Shown here one piece after another: positions 1 through 7,498 of a DNA stretch of 30,284 nt. The DNA is from DATAPE01 sp034667545. Its GTDB lineage: Bacteria > Actinomycetota > CADDZG01 > WHSQ01. Each line of letters starts with the position of its first letter. Position 1 is the stretch's first letter. The translations under genes were made by a program, and so were the position numbers. The stretch is taken from contig JAXDJR010000033.1 in NCBI GenBank assembly GCA_034667545.1, forward strand, positions 1 to 30,284, read 5' to 3'. Under the pieces are notes generated by a model. That model did no database searches and was not told the origin of the DNA. It saw only the letters and a program-made list of their open reading frames with translations.

Positions 1-905
1 ACCACCGGCTTGGGTTGGCACTCTCCGGCTTCCAAGCCGTCGTCGCAGTCGGAGATGGTCTGACCAGAGATGTAATAGCGCCAGCTCACGTGGTGTTGGG
101 CCAGCATGTACGTGAGGTCGGTCCACCGGAAGTCGGGTTGACCCGAAGTGTCGGGATCGATAATTCGCTGCTCGCCGAGCGAGGGGTGGCAACTAAGCGG
201 GCTCAGCCCCGGGCACGCAGCCGACCACCCTGACAGGAGGTAGAGATGTGACGGCAACGTAGGTCCCAAGGTTGGCGCGAACATCCGGTCTTCCAGTACG
301 AAGTGTTTGGCGTAGGCCCAGTAATTCGGTATCTCGTGGGAGTTGTGGTAGCCCATCACGTCGGGCATCTGTGGATCCGTCTGGCACTCGGTATCGGGAT
401 AGGAGCACCCTTCCACCGATGCTTCTGCCACCCTTATGAAGCCGTCCATCGCGCCGCCATTGATGTCGTTCCTGGCATCGATATCGCGGTGCAGACCACC
501 GGTGTCGACGCCGGTCGTGTCGTGGAAAGGGCGGGTACACCCATGCGTTGCCGGATTGGGCACGCACACCGTGGGGACACCGTTTTTCATCGGGATCCCG
601 TCCGCCCCCGGAAAGGTCCCGAAGAGGTTGTCGAAGGATCTGTTCTCCTGCATCAGGATGACGACATGTTTGATCTTGTGGATCGCAGCCGGGATCTTGT
701 GAGCGTCGACCTTGATGCCTCCCCATCGAGGACTTATGGAGGTCACGATGGGGACGGTTCGGGGACCGCGGTCCTCTGCTCGAACGAGAGCCACTGTTAG
801 CACGGCCACACCCGAGAGGAGAAGCACGGCGAGACCCAGCCGCCACCGATGTCCTGATCGCACCGTCCGGCTACGTGGAAGTTGAGCCTGAACGAGCCGG
901 GCCAT
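1..905 (-). CDS. Secreted phosphoesterase, phospholipase C / acid phosphatase (AcpA-like) family, C-terminus cut by window edge
   Basis: The reading frame is open from about 905 to the left edge, so about 300 N-terminal residues are visible and the C-terminal part, which carries further metal ligands, is missing. Residues from about 18 to 37 form a hydrophobic signal-anchor or signal peptide after an Arg-rich start. The family hallmark ENRSFDN lies at residues 87-93 after a KHVVILMQ strand, followed by FGTFPGADG. A GPTLPSHLYLLSGW stretch near position 240 of the gene corresponds to the region that carries the Ser/Thr nucleophile in PF04185 enzymes. Family members hydrolyse phosphodiesters or phosphomonoesters outside the membrane; the substrate is not readable here. 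The start is uncertain: ATG at 905 (used), in-frame ATG at 917, or GTG at 863 just before the signal peptide; none has a good Shine-Dalgarno. The 905 start overlaps the 3' end of the methyltransferase gene by 35 nt, suggesting co-transcription. Confidence 0.85.
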   Translation of the reverse strand, partial: MARLVQAQLPRSRTVRSGHRWRLGLAVLLLSGVAVLTVALVRAEDRGPRTVPIVTSISPRWGGIKVDAHKIPAAIHKIKHVVILMQENRSFDNLFGTFPGADGIPMKNGVPTVCVPNPATHGCTRPFHDTTGVDTGGLHRDIDARNDINGGAMDGFIRVAEASVEGCSYPDTECQTDPQMPDVMGYHNSHEIPNYWAYAKHFVLEDRMFAPTLGPTLPSHLYLLSGWSAACPGLSPLSCHPSLGEQRIIDPDTSGQPDFRWTDLTYMLAQHHVSWRYYISGQTISDCDDGLEAGECQPKPV

Positions 906-1629
906 ACACCGAGACATGGGCTCCGCTCGCGGAAGTGAACGGTTGCTCGGAGTAGCCGGCGTAGCGTTCCTTAAGTTCCAGTCCGGCAAGCCGTGCCATG
1001 AGGTCGAGCTCGGAGGGCCATATGTAGCGGAGATGCACTGGGTACATCTCGATCCCATGCTCCGTGATGATGAGGTGTTGCGACGAGATCGTCTGGGCCC
1101 CCGGATCGTGGCGGGAGACATCGAGGAAGACGCGGTCGACCTCGACCTCGTTGACCTGGGTGCGCTGGCCTCGGTCGAACCGGGAGGTATCAGGGTAGAA
1201 GGCGTCGAGGATGAACACGCCCTCGTCGGTTAGATGCTCGGCAACGTTGCGAAGGCAAGTCACCTGGTCCTCCTGAGTCGCCAATGCGTAGATCGTGTTG
1301 AAGGTCAGGTAGATCAGGCTGAAATCGCCCTCGATCGGAACGTCCTTGAAGTCCCCGAACGCTACCGGGAGGTCGCGGCCCCCCGGTTTGTCCCGCAGCT
1401 TCGACACCATCTTCTCGGATGCGTCTATCCCGTGGACCTCGAATCCCCGCTGCACCAGAGGGAGCGCCACCCGCCCGGTCCCGATGGCAAGCTCCAGGAT
1501 CGGGCCGGAGCCCGCTCGGGTGGCCAGGAATTCCACCGTCGAGTCGGTGTCCAGCAGCCCGCGCGGATGCAGCGAGTCGTAGATCTCGGCGATGCGGTCG
1601 CCGTAAGTCGAAGCTTCATAGGCCTCCAT
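871..1629 (-). CDS. Class I SAM-dependent methyltransferase
   Basis: This 252-residue protein has a Rossmann-type methyltransferase fold. Motif I is ILELAIGTGRVALPL (about residues 44-58). The acidic end of strand beta2 is the Asp in HGIDASEKM (D69), which would hold the ribose of S-adenosylmethionine. DFSLIYLTFNTIYAL near residue 105 and the GVFILDAF strand near 138 fit motifs II and III. No substrate-specific domain is recognisable, so the acceptor is unknown. The length is normal for a stand-alone small-molecule methyltransferase. The ATG start is supported by a TATTCT hexamer at 1643-1638 followed by 8 nt and then the ATG, a leaderless arrangement. The gene is divergent from the glycosyltransferase at 1679 and overlaps the downstream phosphoesterase. 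Confidence 0.85.
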   Translation of the reverse strand: MEAYEASTYGDRIAEIYDSLHPRGLLDTDSTVEFLATRAGSGPILELAIGTGRVALPLVQRGFEVHGIDASEKMVSKLRDKPGGRDLPVAFGDFKDVPIEGDFSLIYLTFNTIYALATQEDQVTCLRNVAEHLTDEGVFILDAFYPDTSRFDRGQRTQVNEVEVDRVFLDVSRHDPGAQTISSQHLIITEHGIEMYPVHLRYIWPSELDLMARLAGLELKERYAGYSEQPFTSASGAHVSVYGPARSGSTST

Positions 1630-1678
1630 CGGGGCCGAGAATACGTTGTGGCGCCGTCTCGTTCGCTATGGTGACGAG
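1630..1678. promoter_or_regulatory. Divergent promoter region with two leaderless-type -10 elements
   Basis: The 49 nt between the two divergent start codons hold TATTCT (1643-1638, minus strand), which lies 8 nt from the methyltransferase ATG, and TATGGT (1667-1672, plus strand), which lies 6 nt from the glycosyltransferase ATG. Both match the actinobacterial TANNNT -10. Neither start has a clear Shine-Dalgarno. A TTGTGG at 1646-1651 is a possible plus-strand -35 with a short 15-nt spacer. The assignment is by inspection only. Confidence 0.45.
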
Positions 1679-2716
1679 ATGGGAATCAGGATCCTCGGTG
1701 CTGTTGCGGCAATTCTTCTCGCCGCATTCGCAGTCATGCGCTATCGGAAGGGTCAGCTGAGACGCGGGGAGCTCCTTGCAGTGGGCATCGCGGTGGTCGG
1801 TCTCACGATCGCAGCCGCGGATCCCAACCTCCTCGACCCCGTTCTGAACGCATTGGGCTTTCAAGCCGGTCAGCAGAGACGGATCATCGGCCTTCTCGTC
1901 ATCTCGAACCTCTTCACCATGGCACTCGTCTTCCGCGGCTTCTCGCGAGACGACCAGCTCTCCAACGAGATCGGGGGGCTCGTCGACCACCTTGCGCTGA
2001 AGCGCGCACAGGCGGAAGGGTGGACGCCGGCCCGCGGCGCGTGCGTGGTCGTGATGCCTGCTTTCAACGAAGCCGCCAACCTCCCCGGAGTATTGGGGGA
2101 CATGCCAAGGGCAGTTCTCGGCATCCCCGTCGTCCCGGTGGTTGTAGCCGACGGTTGCACCGACGCAACCGAAACGACTGCTCGGAACCTGGGGGCGCTC
2201 GTTATCCAACGGGACCTTCGCCGCGGATCGGGGGCCGCTGTTCGGTTGGGCTACGAAGCGGCAGTTGGCTTCGGTGCGCAGATCGTCGTCACCATGGATG
2301 CCGACGGCCAGCACGACCCCAGTGAGATGCACCGGCTGGTCGAGCCCCTGATAGCGGGTGACGCGGACATGGTCCAGGGGTCACGCGTGCTGGGCGAGTT
2401 CGAAGTCGAGTCTGCCGTGCGCGAGCGGGGGGTTCGCCTGTTCGCGCGGCTGATCAGCACACTGGGCGGGACCAAGATCACCGATCCTTCCACCGGGTAC
2501 CGGGCGATGACCACCGACGTGCTGCGTCACCTCGATCTGCGTCAGGACCAGTTCTACGTGTCGGAGATGATCCTCGACGCGACGAGAAAGAACTTCCGTG
2601 TGCTCGAGGTTCCGGTATCGATCCGGCGGCGCGCCTCAGGCGTCACCAAGAAACCGCCGGCGCTTCGCTACGCGTGGGGTTTCAGCAAGGCGATCGTTAG
2701 GACCTGGCTGCGCTAA
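1679..2716 (+). CDS. Membrane-anchored family 2 glycosyltransferase with N-terminal DUF2304 domain
   Basis: The 345-residue protein starts with a DUF2304-like membrane domain: hydrophobic segments at about residues 4-20, 31-47 and 68-86. A GT2 (GT-A fold) catalytic domain follows from about residue 121. It shows the opening strand VVVMPAFNEAANLPGVL (123-139), VVADGCTDAT (155-164) and the metal/nucleotide-binding D-A-D at 207-209 within VVTMDADGQHDP. The domain resembles dolichyl/polyprenyl-phosphate mannose synthases and would transfer a sugar from a nucleotide donor to a lipid carrier or cell-envelope glycan; the exact sugar is not evident. The frame is also open upstream to a TTG at 1646, but ATG 1679 is preferred because TATGGT sits 6 nt upstream of it. 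The gene ends convergently with the NYN gene. Confidence 0.85.
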   Translation: MGIRILGAVAAILLAAFAVMRYRKGQLRRGELLAVGIAVVGLTIAAADPNLLDPVLNALGFQAGQQRRIIGLLVISNLFTMALVFRGFSRDDQLSNEIGGLVDHLALKRAQAEGWTPARGACVVVMPAFNEAANLPGVLGDMPRAVLGIPVVPVVVADGCTDATETTARNLGALVIQRDLRRGSGAAVRLGYEAAVGFGAQIVVTMDADGQHDPSEMHRLVEPLIAGDADMVQGSRVLGEFEVESAVRERGVRLFARLISTLGGTKITDPSTGYRAMTTDVLRHLDLRQDQFYVSEMILDATRKNFRVLEVPVSIRRRASGVTKKPPALRYAWGFSKAIVRTWLR

Positions 2717-2787
2717 ACGGTCCGGGCGAGCGACTGCCGCGCTCGGTCAAATGATCATCCTGGCACGTGGCCCAGGCACCAGACCGT
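2717..2787. terminator. Candidate bidirectional terminator between convergent genes
   Basis: The 71 nt between two convergent stop codons contain nested dyads. ACGGTC (2717-2722) pairs with GACCGT (2782-2787). Inside, CGAGCG (2727-2732) pairs with CGCTCG (2740-2745) across a 7-nt loop, and CCTGG (2759-2763) pairs with CCAGG (2772-2776). No T-tract follows, which is common in high-G+C genomes, so activity is inferred from position and structure only. Confidence 0.4.
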
Positions 2788-3822
2788 TCAGGCTTGCGCG
2801 GAGAGGTAGTAGTCCTCGGCTTCGTCGTCCCACTTGAGGTCGACGATGTCCTTGGCCCGGGCGGCCTTAACGAACTGCAGGAATCCCCCATAGCCGAAGT
2901 TCTTCTCGGAGAAATCGGGCCGTCGTTTCCGTAGCTCGTTCTTGAGGCCCGATAGCAGTGGAGGTCCGTTGCGCGCCTGCAGATCCGTAACGGTGGCGCG
3001 CAACAATTCGAACGCGTCTGATTGTCCGTCGCCCTCGCTCGGAAACTCGACCACAGGATCGCCTTCTGCAGTGCCGGTGCGGAGCTCGACGACCTTCGTC
3101 TTTTGGAGGTGTTGCATCAGCTCGCCCCACGTTCTGAAGCCGAAATCACTTTCTGAGAAGGTTGGGTCTTTCCGCAAGATGACCCGCTTAACCATCGACG
3201 ACAACACCGGACCGTTCGTTGATCCTTGCAATCCCGCAACGGTCCGCGTGACGAGCCTCGCGATCTGGACAAGGTCTGAGGCTTCGTCTTCGGAGCTTTC
3301 GTTGTTCTGAGACCGCTCCTTCTTCGGCTTGCGGGCGGGCACGGCCTTGCCCGAGCCCAACAATCTTCCGTAGAAGAGAAACTCGTCGCAGGCTCCGGGA
3401 AGAAGCTCTGACGTCGATCCCTCGACACCCACACCGATCACTCTCTTGTTCAACTCCCGCAGTTTGAGAACCAAAGGCGTGAAGTCCGAATCTCCGGACC
3501 CGATCACGAAGGTGGTGATGAACGAGCGTTCGAACGCGAGCTCCAGCGTGTCGACAGCAAGCTTGATGTCTGCTGCGTTCTTCCTCACCATCCCCGTGCG
3601 TTGCGGGATCTCGATCATCTCGATCCGTCCCAGCGCCAGCTGCTGCCGGTGCTCCGAGAAGAGGTTCCAGTCGGCGTAGGCGCGCCGGATGATGATCCTG
3701 CCCCGTTCGGACAATGCATCCATGATCACCGCAACATCCAACGGCTCACCGCGATCGCGTGCGCCCAGAGCAAGGTTCTCGAAATCCAGAAACAGCGCTA
3801 TGCGGTCTTCTTCGTTAGTCAT
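2788..3822 (-). CDS. NYN (PIN-like) domain ribonuclease with two C-terminal LOTUS/OST-HTH domains
   Basis: The 344-residue protein has three parts. Residues 6-155 form a NYN/LabA-like PIN-fold domain with the usual acidic residues: D13 in FLDFENL, D85 in KNAADIKLAVD, and D111 and D113 in IGSGDSDF. A charged linker (about 160-182) leads to two LOTUS/OST-HTH repeats, about 183-262 and 268-342, marked by the parallel motifs GPVLSSMVKRVI...FSESDFGFRTWGEL and GPPLLSGLKNEL...FSEKNFGYGGFLQF. NYN domains are metal-dependent RNases and LOTUS domains bind RNA, so an RNA-processing or decay enzyme is likely; the target is unknown. The ATG at 3822 overlaps the RNase D stop as ATGA and has purine-rich GCAGAG just upstream. 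The frame stays open further upstream, but that part is antisense noise within the RNase D gene. Confidence 0.9.
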   Translation of the reverse strand: MTNEEDRIALFLDFENLALGARDRGEPLDVAVIMDALSERGRIIIRRAYADWNLFSEHRQQLALGRIEMIEIPQRTGMVRKNAADIKLAVDTLELAFERSFITTFVIGSGDSDFTPLVLKLRELNKRVIGVGVEGSTSELLPGACDEFLFYGRLLGSGKAVPARKPKKERSQNNESSEDEASDLVQIARLVTRTVAGLQGSTNGPVLSSMVKRVILRKDPTFSESDFGFRTWGELMQHLQKTKVVELRTGTAEGDPVVEFPSEGDGQSDAFELLRATVTDLQARNGPPLLSGLKNELRKRRPDFSEKNFGYGGFLQFVKAARAKDIVDLKWDDEAEDYYLSAQA

Positions 3823-5009
3823 CTCTGCAGATCTATCTCCTGGATATAGGGAGGCTGGTCCGTGGCCGCGATAGCGATCCGCCCCTGCACGAGGGCAAGT
3901 ATGGACCTGCCTGCCAACTCCCGCCTCCAGCCGCCGAGCAAAGCGTGGCCGGAGCCATCCGAGGAGCCTTCCATCACGTCGACGAGAACCGATTCGAGCT
4001 CGTCGCGTGTGGCAACGAACTCGGGGGCAACACCTGCCTGGTCCGACCTTGCTTTGATAAGAGCATCTGCGATGCCCGTGAGCGCGCGCACTCGGTGCTG
4101 AACGCTGCGACCAGGGCCCTTCTTCGTCGCGATCGGCTCGGCGCGCTTGCCTCGCTCTACTGCGGCCAGGATCGCGCCCCCCGATCGCTCTGCCTCGCGC
4201 GCATTGACTCCGCGGATCGCTTTTAGTTGCGTCGGCGTAGAGGGGGCCCTGCGCGCGATCTCTACCAGCGTCACGTCCTTGACGATCCATCCCCGAGGAA
4301 GGTCGCGCCTGGAGGCTGCTTCTTCCCGCCACCGGGCCACTTCCTTGAGGATCGCTGCCTGGTGGCCAGAGAGTGAGCCCCGGCCCCCAACGCGCCGCCA
4401 CGCCTCTCCCGGATCGGATTCATAGGTAGCGTCCGTCTGCAACGCAGCCATCTCTTCGCCGACCCACGCCATGCGGTCCATCTCGTTCAACTGTGCCTTC
4501 AGCGCGTCGGCCGCTCCGAGCAGGTAACGGACATCGTCGGCGGCATAGCTCAACTGCCCTGCCGTGAGCGGCCTGGTGCACCAGTCGGTATAGGACTCGG
4601 CCTTCTCCAGCCTGACGCCCAGGACTTCTCCCACGAGGCGCCCGTAAGGAAGCGACGCTCCCAGACCCGCGAATCCCGCAGCTATCTGGACGTCGAACAC
4701 GTTGCGCGGAAGGACTCCGTAGGCGTCGTGAAAGATCTGCAGGTCCTGCTTGCCCGCGTGAACCACGACTTCAACGCCCGGATCTGACAACAATCCGGTC
4801 ACTGCAGTCAGGTCATCTTGCACTGCTGCATCGATCAGCCAGATCTGGTCTCTGGTAGCGAGTTGCACAAGGCAAAGGCGGGCCCGATAGGTGCGCTCTC
4901 GAAGGAACTCCGTATCCAGCGCCATCGCACCCGAGCTGCGAGCGGCATCGGCAGCGGCCGCTATCTCTCCGGGTGACGAGATGAGGGACGGCTGCAGCGC
5001 GGTGGTCAC
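3819..5009 (-). CDS. rnd: Ribonuclease D family 3'-5' exoribonuclease (DEDDy exonuclease + HRDC)
   Basis: The 396-residue protein carries a DEDDy exonuclease domain in its first ~180 residues. D32 and E34 lie in ALDTEFLRERTY, D89 in VVHAGKQDLQIF, and Y155 with D159 in LSYAADDVRYL; the Y-x3-D spacing matches E. coli RNase D. Residues of about 211-290 form an HRDC-like nucleic-acid-binding domain (LSGHQAAILKEVARWREEAA). RNase D trims the 3' ends of tRNA precursors and other small structured RNAs in the cytoplasm. The GTG start at 5009 is preceded by an AAGGG Shine-Dalgarno, and the gap to the upstream acyl-CoA dehydrogenase stop is only 7 nt. The 3' end overlaps the NYN-LOTUS start by ATGA, so the two nucleases are probably made together. 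Confidence 0.92.
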   Translation of the reverse strand: MTTALQPSLISSPGEIAAAADAARSSGAMALDTEFLRERTYRARLCLVQLATRDQIWLIDAAVQDDLTAVTGLLSDPGVEVVVHAGKQDLQIFHDAYGVLPRNVFDVQIAAGFAGLGASLPYGRLVGEVLGVRLEKAESYTDWCTRPLTAGQLSYAADDVRYLLGAADALKAQLNEMDRMAWVGEEMAALQTDATYESDPGEAWRRVGGRGSLSGHQAAILKEVARWREEAASRRDLPRGWIVKDVTLVEIARRAPSTPTQLKAIRGVNAREAERSGGAILAAVERGKRAEPIATKKGPGRSVQHRVRALTGIADALIKARSDQAGVAPEFVATRDELESVLVDVMEGSSDGSGHALLGGWRRELAGRSILALVQGRIAIAATDQPPYIQEIDLQR

Positions 5010-5016
5010 AAAACCC

Positions 5017-6168
5017 TTAGCTTGGAAGCCCGAGCTCCCGGCCGATCAGTATGCGCATCACCTCGGAAGTCCCCTCACCTATCTCCAACACCTTCGAGTC
5101 CCGGAAGTGTCGGCACACGGGGAAATCCTCGATGTATCCGTAAGCTCCATGGATCTGCACCGCATCCCTGGCAACGTCCACCGCTGCCTCCGAGGCGAAC
5201 AGTTTCGCTATTGCCGCTTCCTTCTTATAGGGCCGGCCCACCTCCTTGAGCCACGCCGCTTTGTGATAGGCCTGCCGCGCCAGCTCGGTCTTGCACGCCA
5301 TGTCGGCGATCTTGAACTGGAGGGCTTGGAAGCTCCCGATGGGTTTGCCGAACGCGCTGCGCTCGCGCGCGTATTTCAGGCTCTCGTCCAAACAACCTTG
5401 CGCCAAACCGACCGCCAACGCTGCGATGGCGATGCGGCCATCATCGAGAATCTTCAGGAAGTTGCGATAGCCCTCACCGCGCTCGCCGAGAAGGTTGTCC
5501 TCCGGGACGCGGCAATCGTTGAATGACAGGTCGTGCGTGTCTGAATGCCACCACCCCATCTTCCGGTAAGGCGCGGCCACCGAGAAGCCCGGGGTGTCGG
5601 ACGGGACGACGATGGCAGAGATCTCCTTGTGCCCATCTTGCTGTCCGGTGATCGCGGTGATCGTTACGAACGAAGTGATCGGAGTTCCCGAATTCGTGAT
5701 GAACGACTTCGAACCGTTGATGACCCAGCTGTCGCCATCGGGTCTGGCTGACGTCAACGAGGCCCCCGCGTCAGTGCCGCCCCCCGGCTCGGTCAGGCCG
5801 AAGCCGGCCAGCACCTCGCCGGTGGCGAGCCCGGGCAGCCACTTGTCTTTTTGGGCCGCAGTTCCGAAGCGGAAGATCGGCATCGCCCCAAGACCAACCG
5901 CCGCCTCGAGCGTGATCGCCAGCGACGAGTCCACCCGAGCGATCTCCTCGATGGCGAGACACAGGGTCAGAAAGTCTGCGCCCGAACCCCCGTACTCCTC
6001 GGGGAAGGGCAGGCCGAAGAGTCCGAGCTCCCCCATCTGGGCAACCGCGTCCATCGGCAGCTCATGCTCCTGATCCCAGCGCTCTGCATGGGGACGGATC
6101 ACGTCGTCGACGAACCCACGAACCGTCTTCTGGAAGTCCTGCTGTTCTTGGCTGAGGTCTAGATCCAC
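5017..6168 (-). CDS. Acyl-CoA dehydrogenase (short/branched-chain type)
   Basis: The 383-residue flavoenzyme would oxidise an acyl-CoA to the trans-2-enoyl-CoA, passing electrons to ETF. It is full length. The first family signature, AGFGLTEPGGGTDAG, lies at 121-135; the FAD/CoA segment GSKSFITNSG at 152-161; and the second signature, QIHGAYGYIEDFPVCRHFRD, at 338-357. The catalytic base is E365 in EIGEGTSEV, the position used by short- and medium-chain enzymes. Isovaleryl-CoA dehydrogenases lack Glu there and use one in an earlier helix, where this protein has Gly. So, despite the nearby leucine-type operon, an isovaleryl-CoA role is not supported by the active site. GTG at 6168 is chosen because it gives the normal family length; the open frame upstream is antisense to the R2-like gene. 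It lies 37 nt after the R2lox-like gene. Confidence 0.92.
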   Translation of the reverse strand: MDLDLSQEQQDFQKTVRGFVDDVIRPHAERWDQEHELPMDAVAQMGELGLFGLPFPEEYGGSGADFLTLCLAIEEIARVDSSLAITLEAAVGLGAMPIFRFGTAAQKDKWLPGLATGEVLAGFGLTEPGGGTDAGASLTSARPDGDSWVINGSKSFITNSGTPITSFVTITAITGQQDGHKEISAIVVPSDTPGFSVAAPYRKMGWWHSDTHDLSFNDCRVPEDNLLGERGEGYRNFLKILDDGRIAIAALAVGLAQGCLDESLKYARERSAFGKPIGSFQALQFKIADMACKTELARQAYHKAAWLKEVGRPYKKEAAIAKLFASEAAVDVARDAVQIHGAYGYIEDFPVCRHFRDSKVLEIGEGTSEVMRILIGRELGLPS

Positions 6169-6205
6169 CGCGTCAGGGTAATTCGTCGGCGCTCGGGGGT
6201 CATCG

Positions 6206-7477
6206 TCACCCAAAAAGCTTGGGCAGCTTTGTCCGCGTCGACAGGGGGCCGTGTACCCGAAGCTTGCGCTTGAGCAGGGCCCACCGAGGATCGGTCCTGC
6301 CCACCGCGATCTTGGCAAATTCCGGAGATGCGCACTCGAGGCGCAAAGCAGGATTCCCCGAGCCGCCCAGCTTTGCTTCAACATGGCCATTGGTGACGAC
6401 GAGATGCCAGGACTCCGCATCGGAGAAGTCCCATTCGATGGGGCCGCCGATCGATCGGGCGATCTCGATATCGATCGATCGCGCCATGTCTTCGAAGAGG
6501 ATCTCGAATGCCTCGCGGGAAAGCTCTGGTTCCTGCGAGTCGTCTCCCACAACCCTCGACTCGACCAACACGATGGCGCGGCGAGCGCGCTCTTCATAAG
6601 ACAGCGCCTGATCCTCGTGCGCCAGCAAAGGGATCTCAGTGCGAGCGATACCCATCATCTTCAGATGCGCATCGAGTGAGCGCATTGCCGACGCGAACAT
6701 GTCGTTCGGGGAGCAATCGAAGCATTCGACGTAGGAGTAATCCGCGTTCGGGGGCACGAGGAAGCCCACCGACCATCGCAGCGCTCGGTCCACCGCTTCG
6801 ATCGTGGCTTGCCTGCATTCCTTCGATGACCGGATGAGGTCACTCAGTAGCTTCACACCGAAGGCAACGTGGCGCGCTTCATCCCGAGAGACGTTTCGGA
6901 GTCCCTCGCTGAAGCCCGGCAGTAGACCGTGCTTTCCGATGTAACGAGGAACGAACTGGCGGTCTGGAACTGCGAGCGATCCCTCCATCATGACGTGATA
7001 GAGGGCCACCGTCTGCGCCAGCAAGGCATGGTCTTTGGGTTTCTTCCGGAGTGCTTCGACGACTCTGTCCAACTCTTCCACGACCTGCCTGAATCCCCAG
7101 CAGAGGTGTCGATCGACTGCCTCGAGCGTGGACGCGGTGTCATAGCCGTAGCCCGCGACCTCGCGCATGAAGCGATCGAAGAACACATGGTGGCGCGCCT
7201 CATCGACGATCTGAGTGCTGAGAAAGATCCTTTCGGCGAAAGCCGCTTCACTGTCCAGAGCGGTCGTCAACGCTCTGGTGCCCGCGTCTTCGCCCACCAG
7301 GAACATGCTGTAGTTCCACACGATGGAGTCGCGCTGCCGGCTCGTCAGTCGCTCGTTCCAGTCCCTGGCGTCGACGCTGAGATCGATGTCCGTGGCGCTC
7401 CACGGGTTCTGCTCCCACTGGCGGTAAAGCCGGTCGTAGGAGACCAGCTCGGCGGCTCGCCCCTCGCCCACAGTCAC
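6206..7477 (-). CDS. R2-like ligand-binding oxidase (R2lox-like, ferritin-fold) fused to C-terminal SCP2 domain
   Basis: The protein has 423 residues from the GTG used here. Residues ~15-300 form a ribonucleotide-reductase-R2-like four-helix domain with a complete dimetal site: E63 (VGEDAG), E93 and H96 (VDEARHH), E165 (HVMMEG), and E200 and H203 (SRDEARH). NPWSATDIDLS near the N-terminus also resembles R2lox. The R2 radical tyrosine position (seven after E93) is Phe, so it is not a reductase subunit. The R2lox cross-link tyrosine (five before E165) is present as Y160, but its valine partner is G66. About residues 325-412 are an SCP2-like lipid-binding domain. An oxidase acting on a bound lipid or acyl chain is inferred. 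GTG 7477 has GGAGG five nt upstream; ATG 7498 is an alternative with no visible ribosome site. The acyl-CoA dehydrogenase follows 37 nt later. Confidence 0.85.
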   Translation of the reverse strand: MTVGEGRAAELVSYDRLYRQWEQNPWSATDIDLSVDARDWNERLTSRQRDSIVWNYSMFLVGEDAGTRALTTALDSEAAFAERIFLSTQIVDEARHHVFFDRFMREVAGYGYDTASTLEAVDRHLCWGFRQVVEELDRVVEALRKKPKDHALLAQTVALYHVMMEGSLAVPDRQFVPRYIGKHGLLPGFSEGLRNVSRDEARHVAFGVKLLSDLIRSSKECRQATIEAVDRALRWSVGFLVPPNADYSYVECFDCSPNDMFASAMRSLDAHLKMMGIARTEIPLLAHEDQALSYEERARRAIVLVESRVVGDDSQEPELSREAFEILFEDMARSIDIEIARSIGGPIEWDFSDAESWHLVVTNGHVEAKLGGSGNPALRLECASPEFAKIAVGRTDPRWALLKRKLRVHGPLSTRTKLPKLFG

Positions 7478-7498
7478 CCTTGCCTCCAGTCGCCACAT

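Noticed and set aside
193..846. A 217-codon open frame within the phosphoesterase gene
   Set aside because: It is an Arg/Gly/Ser-rich out-of-frame shadow. The true protein in another frame on the same strand shows clear family motifs but is open at the window edge.
3823..4401. A 193-residue N-terminal extension of the NYN protein
   Set aside because: It is an Arg/Gly-rich out-of-frame reading of RNase D; the ATG in the ATGA overlap begins the conserved domain.
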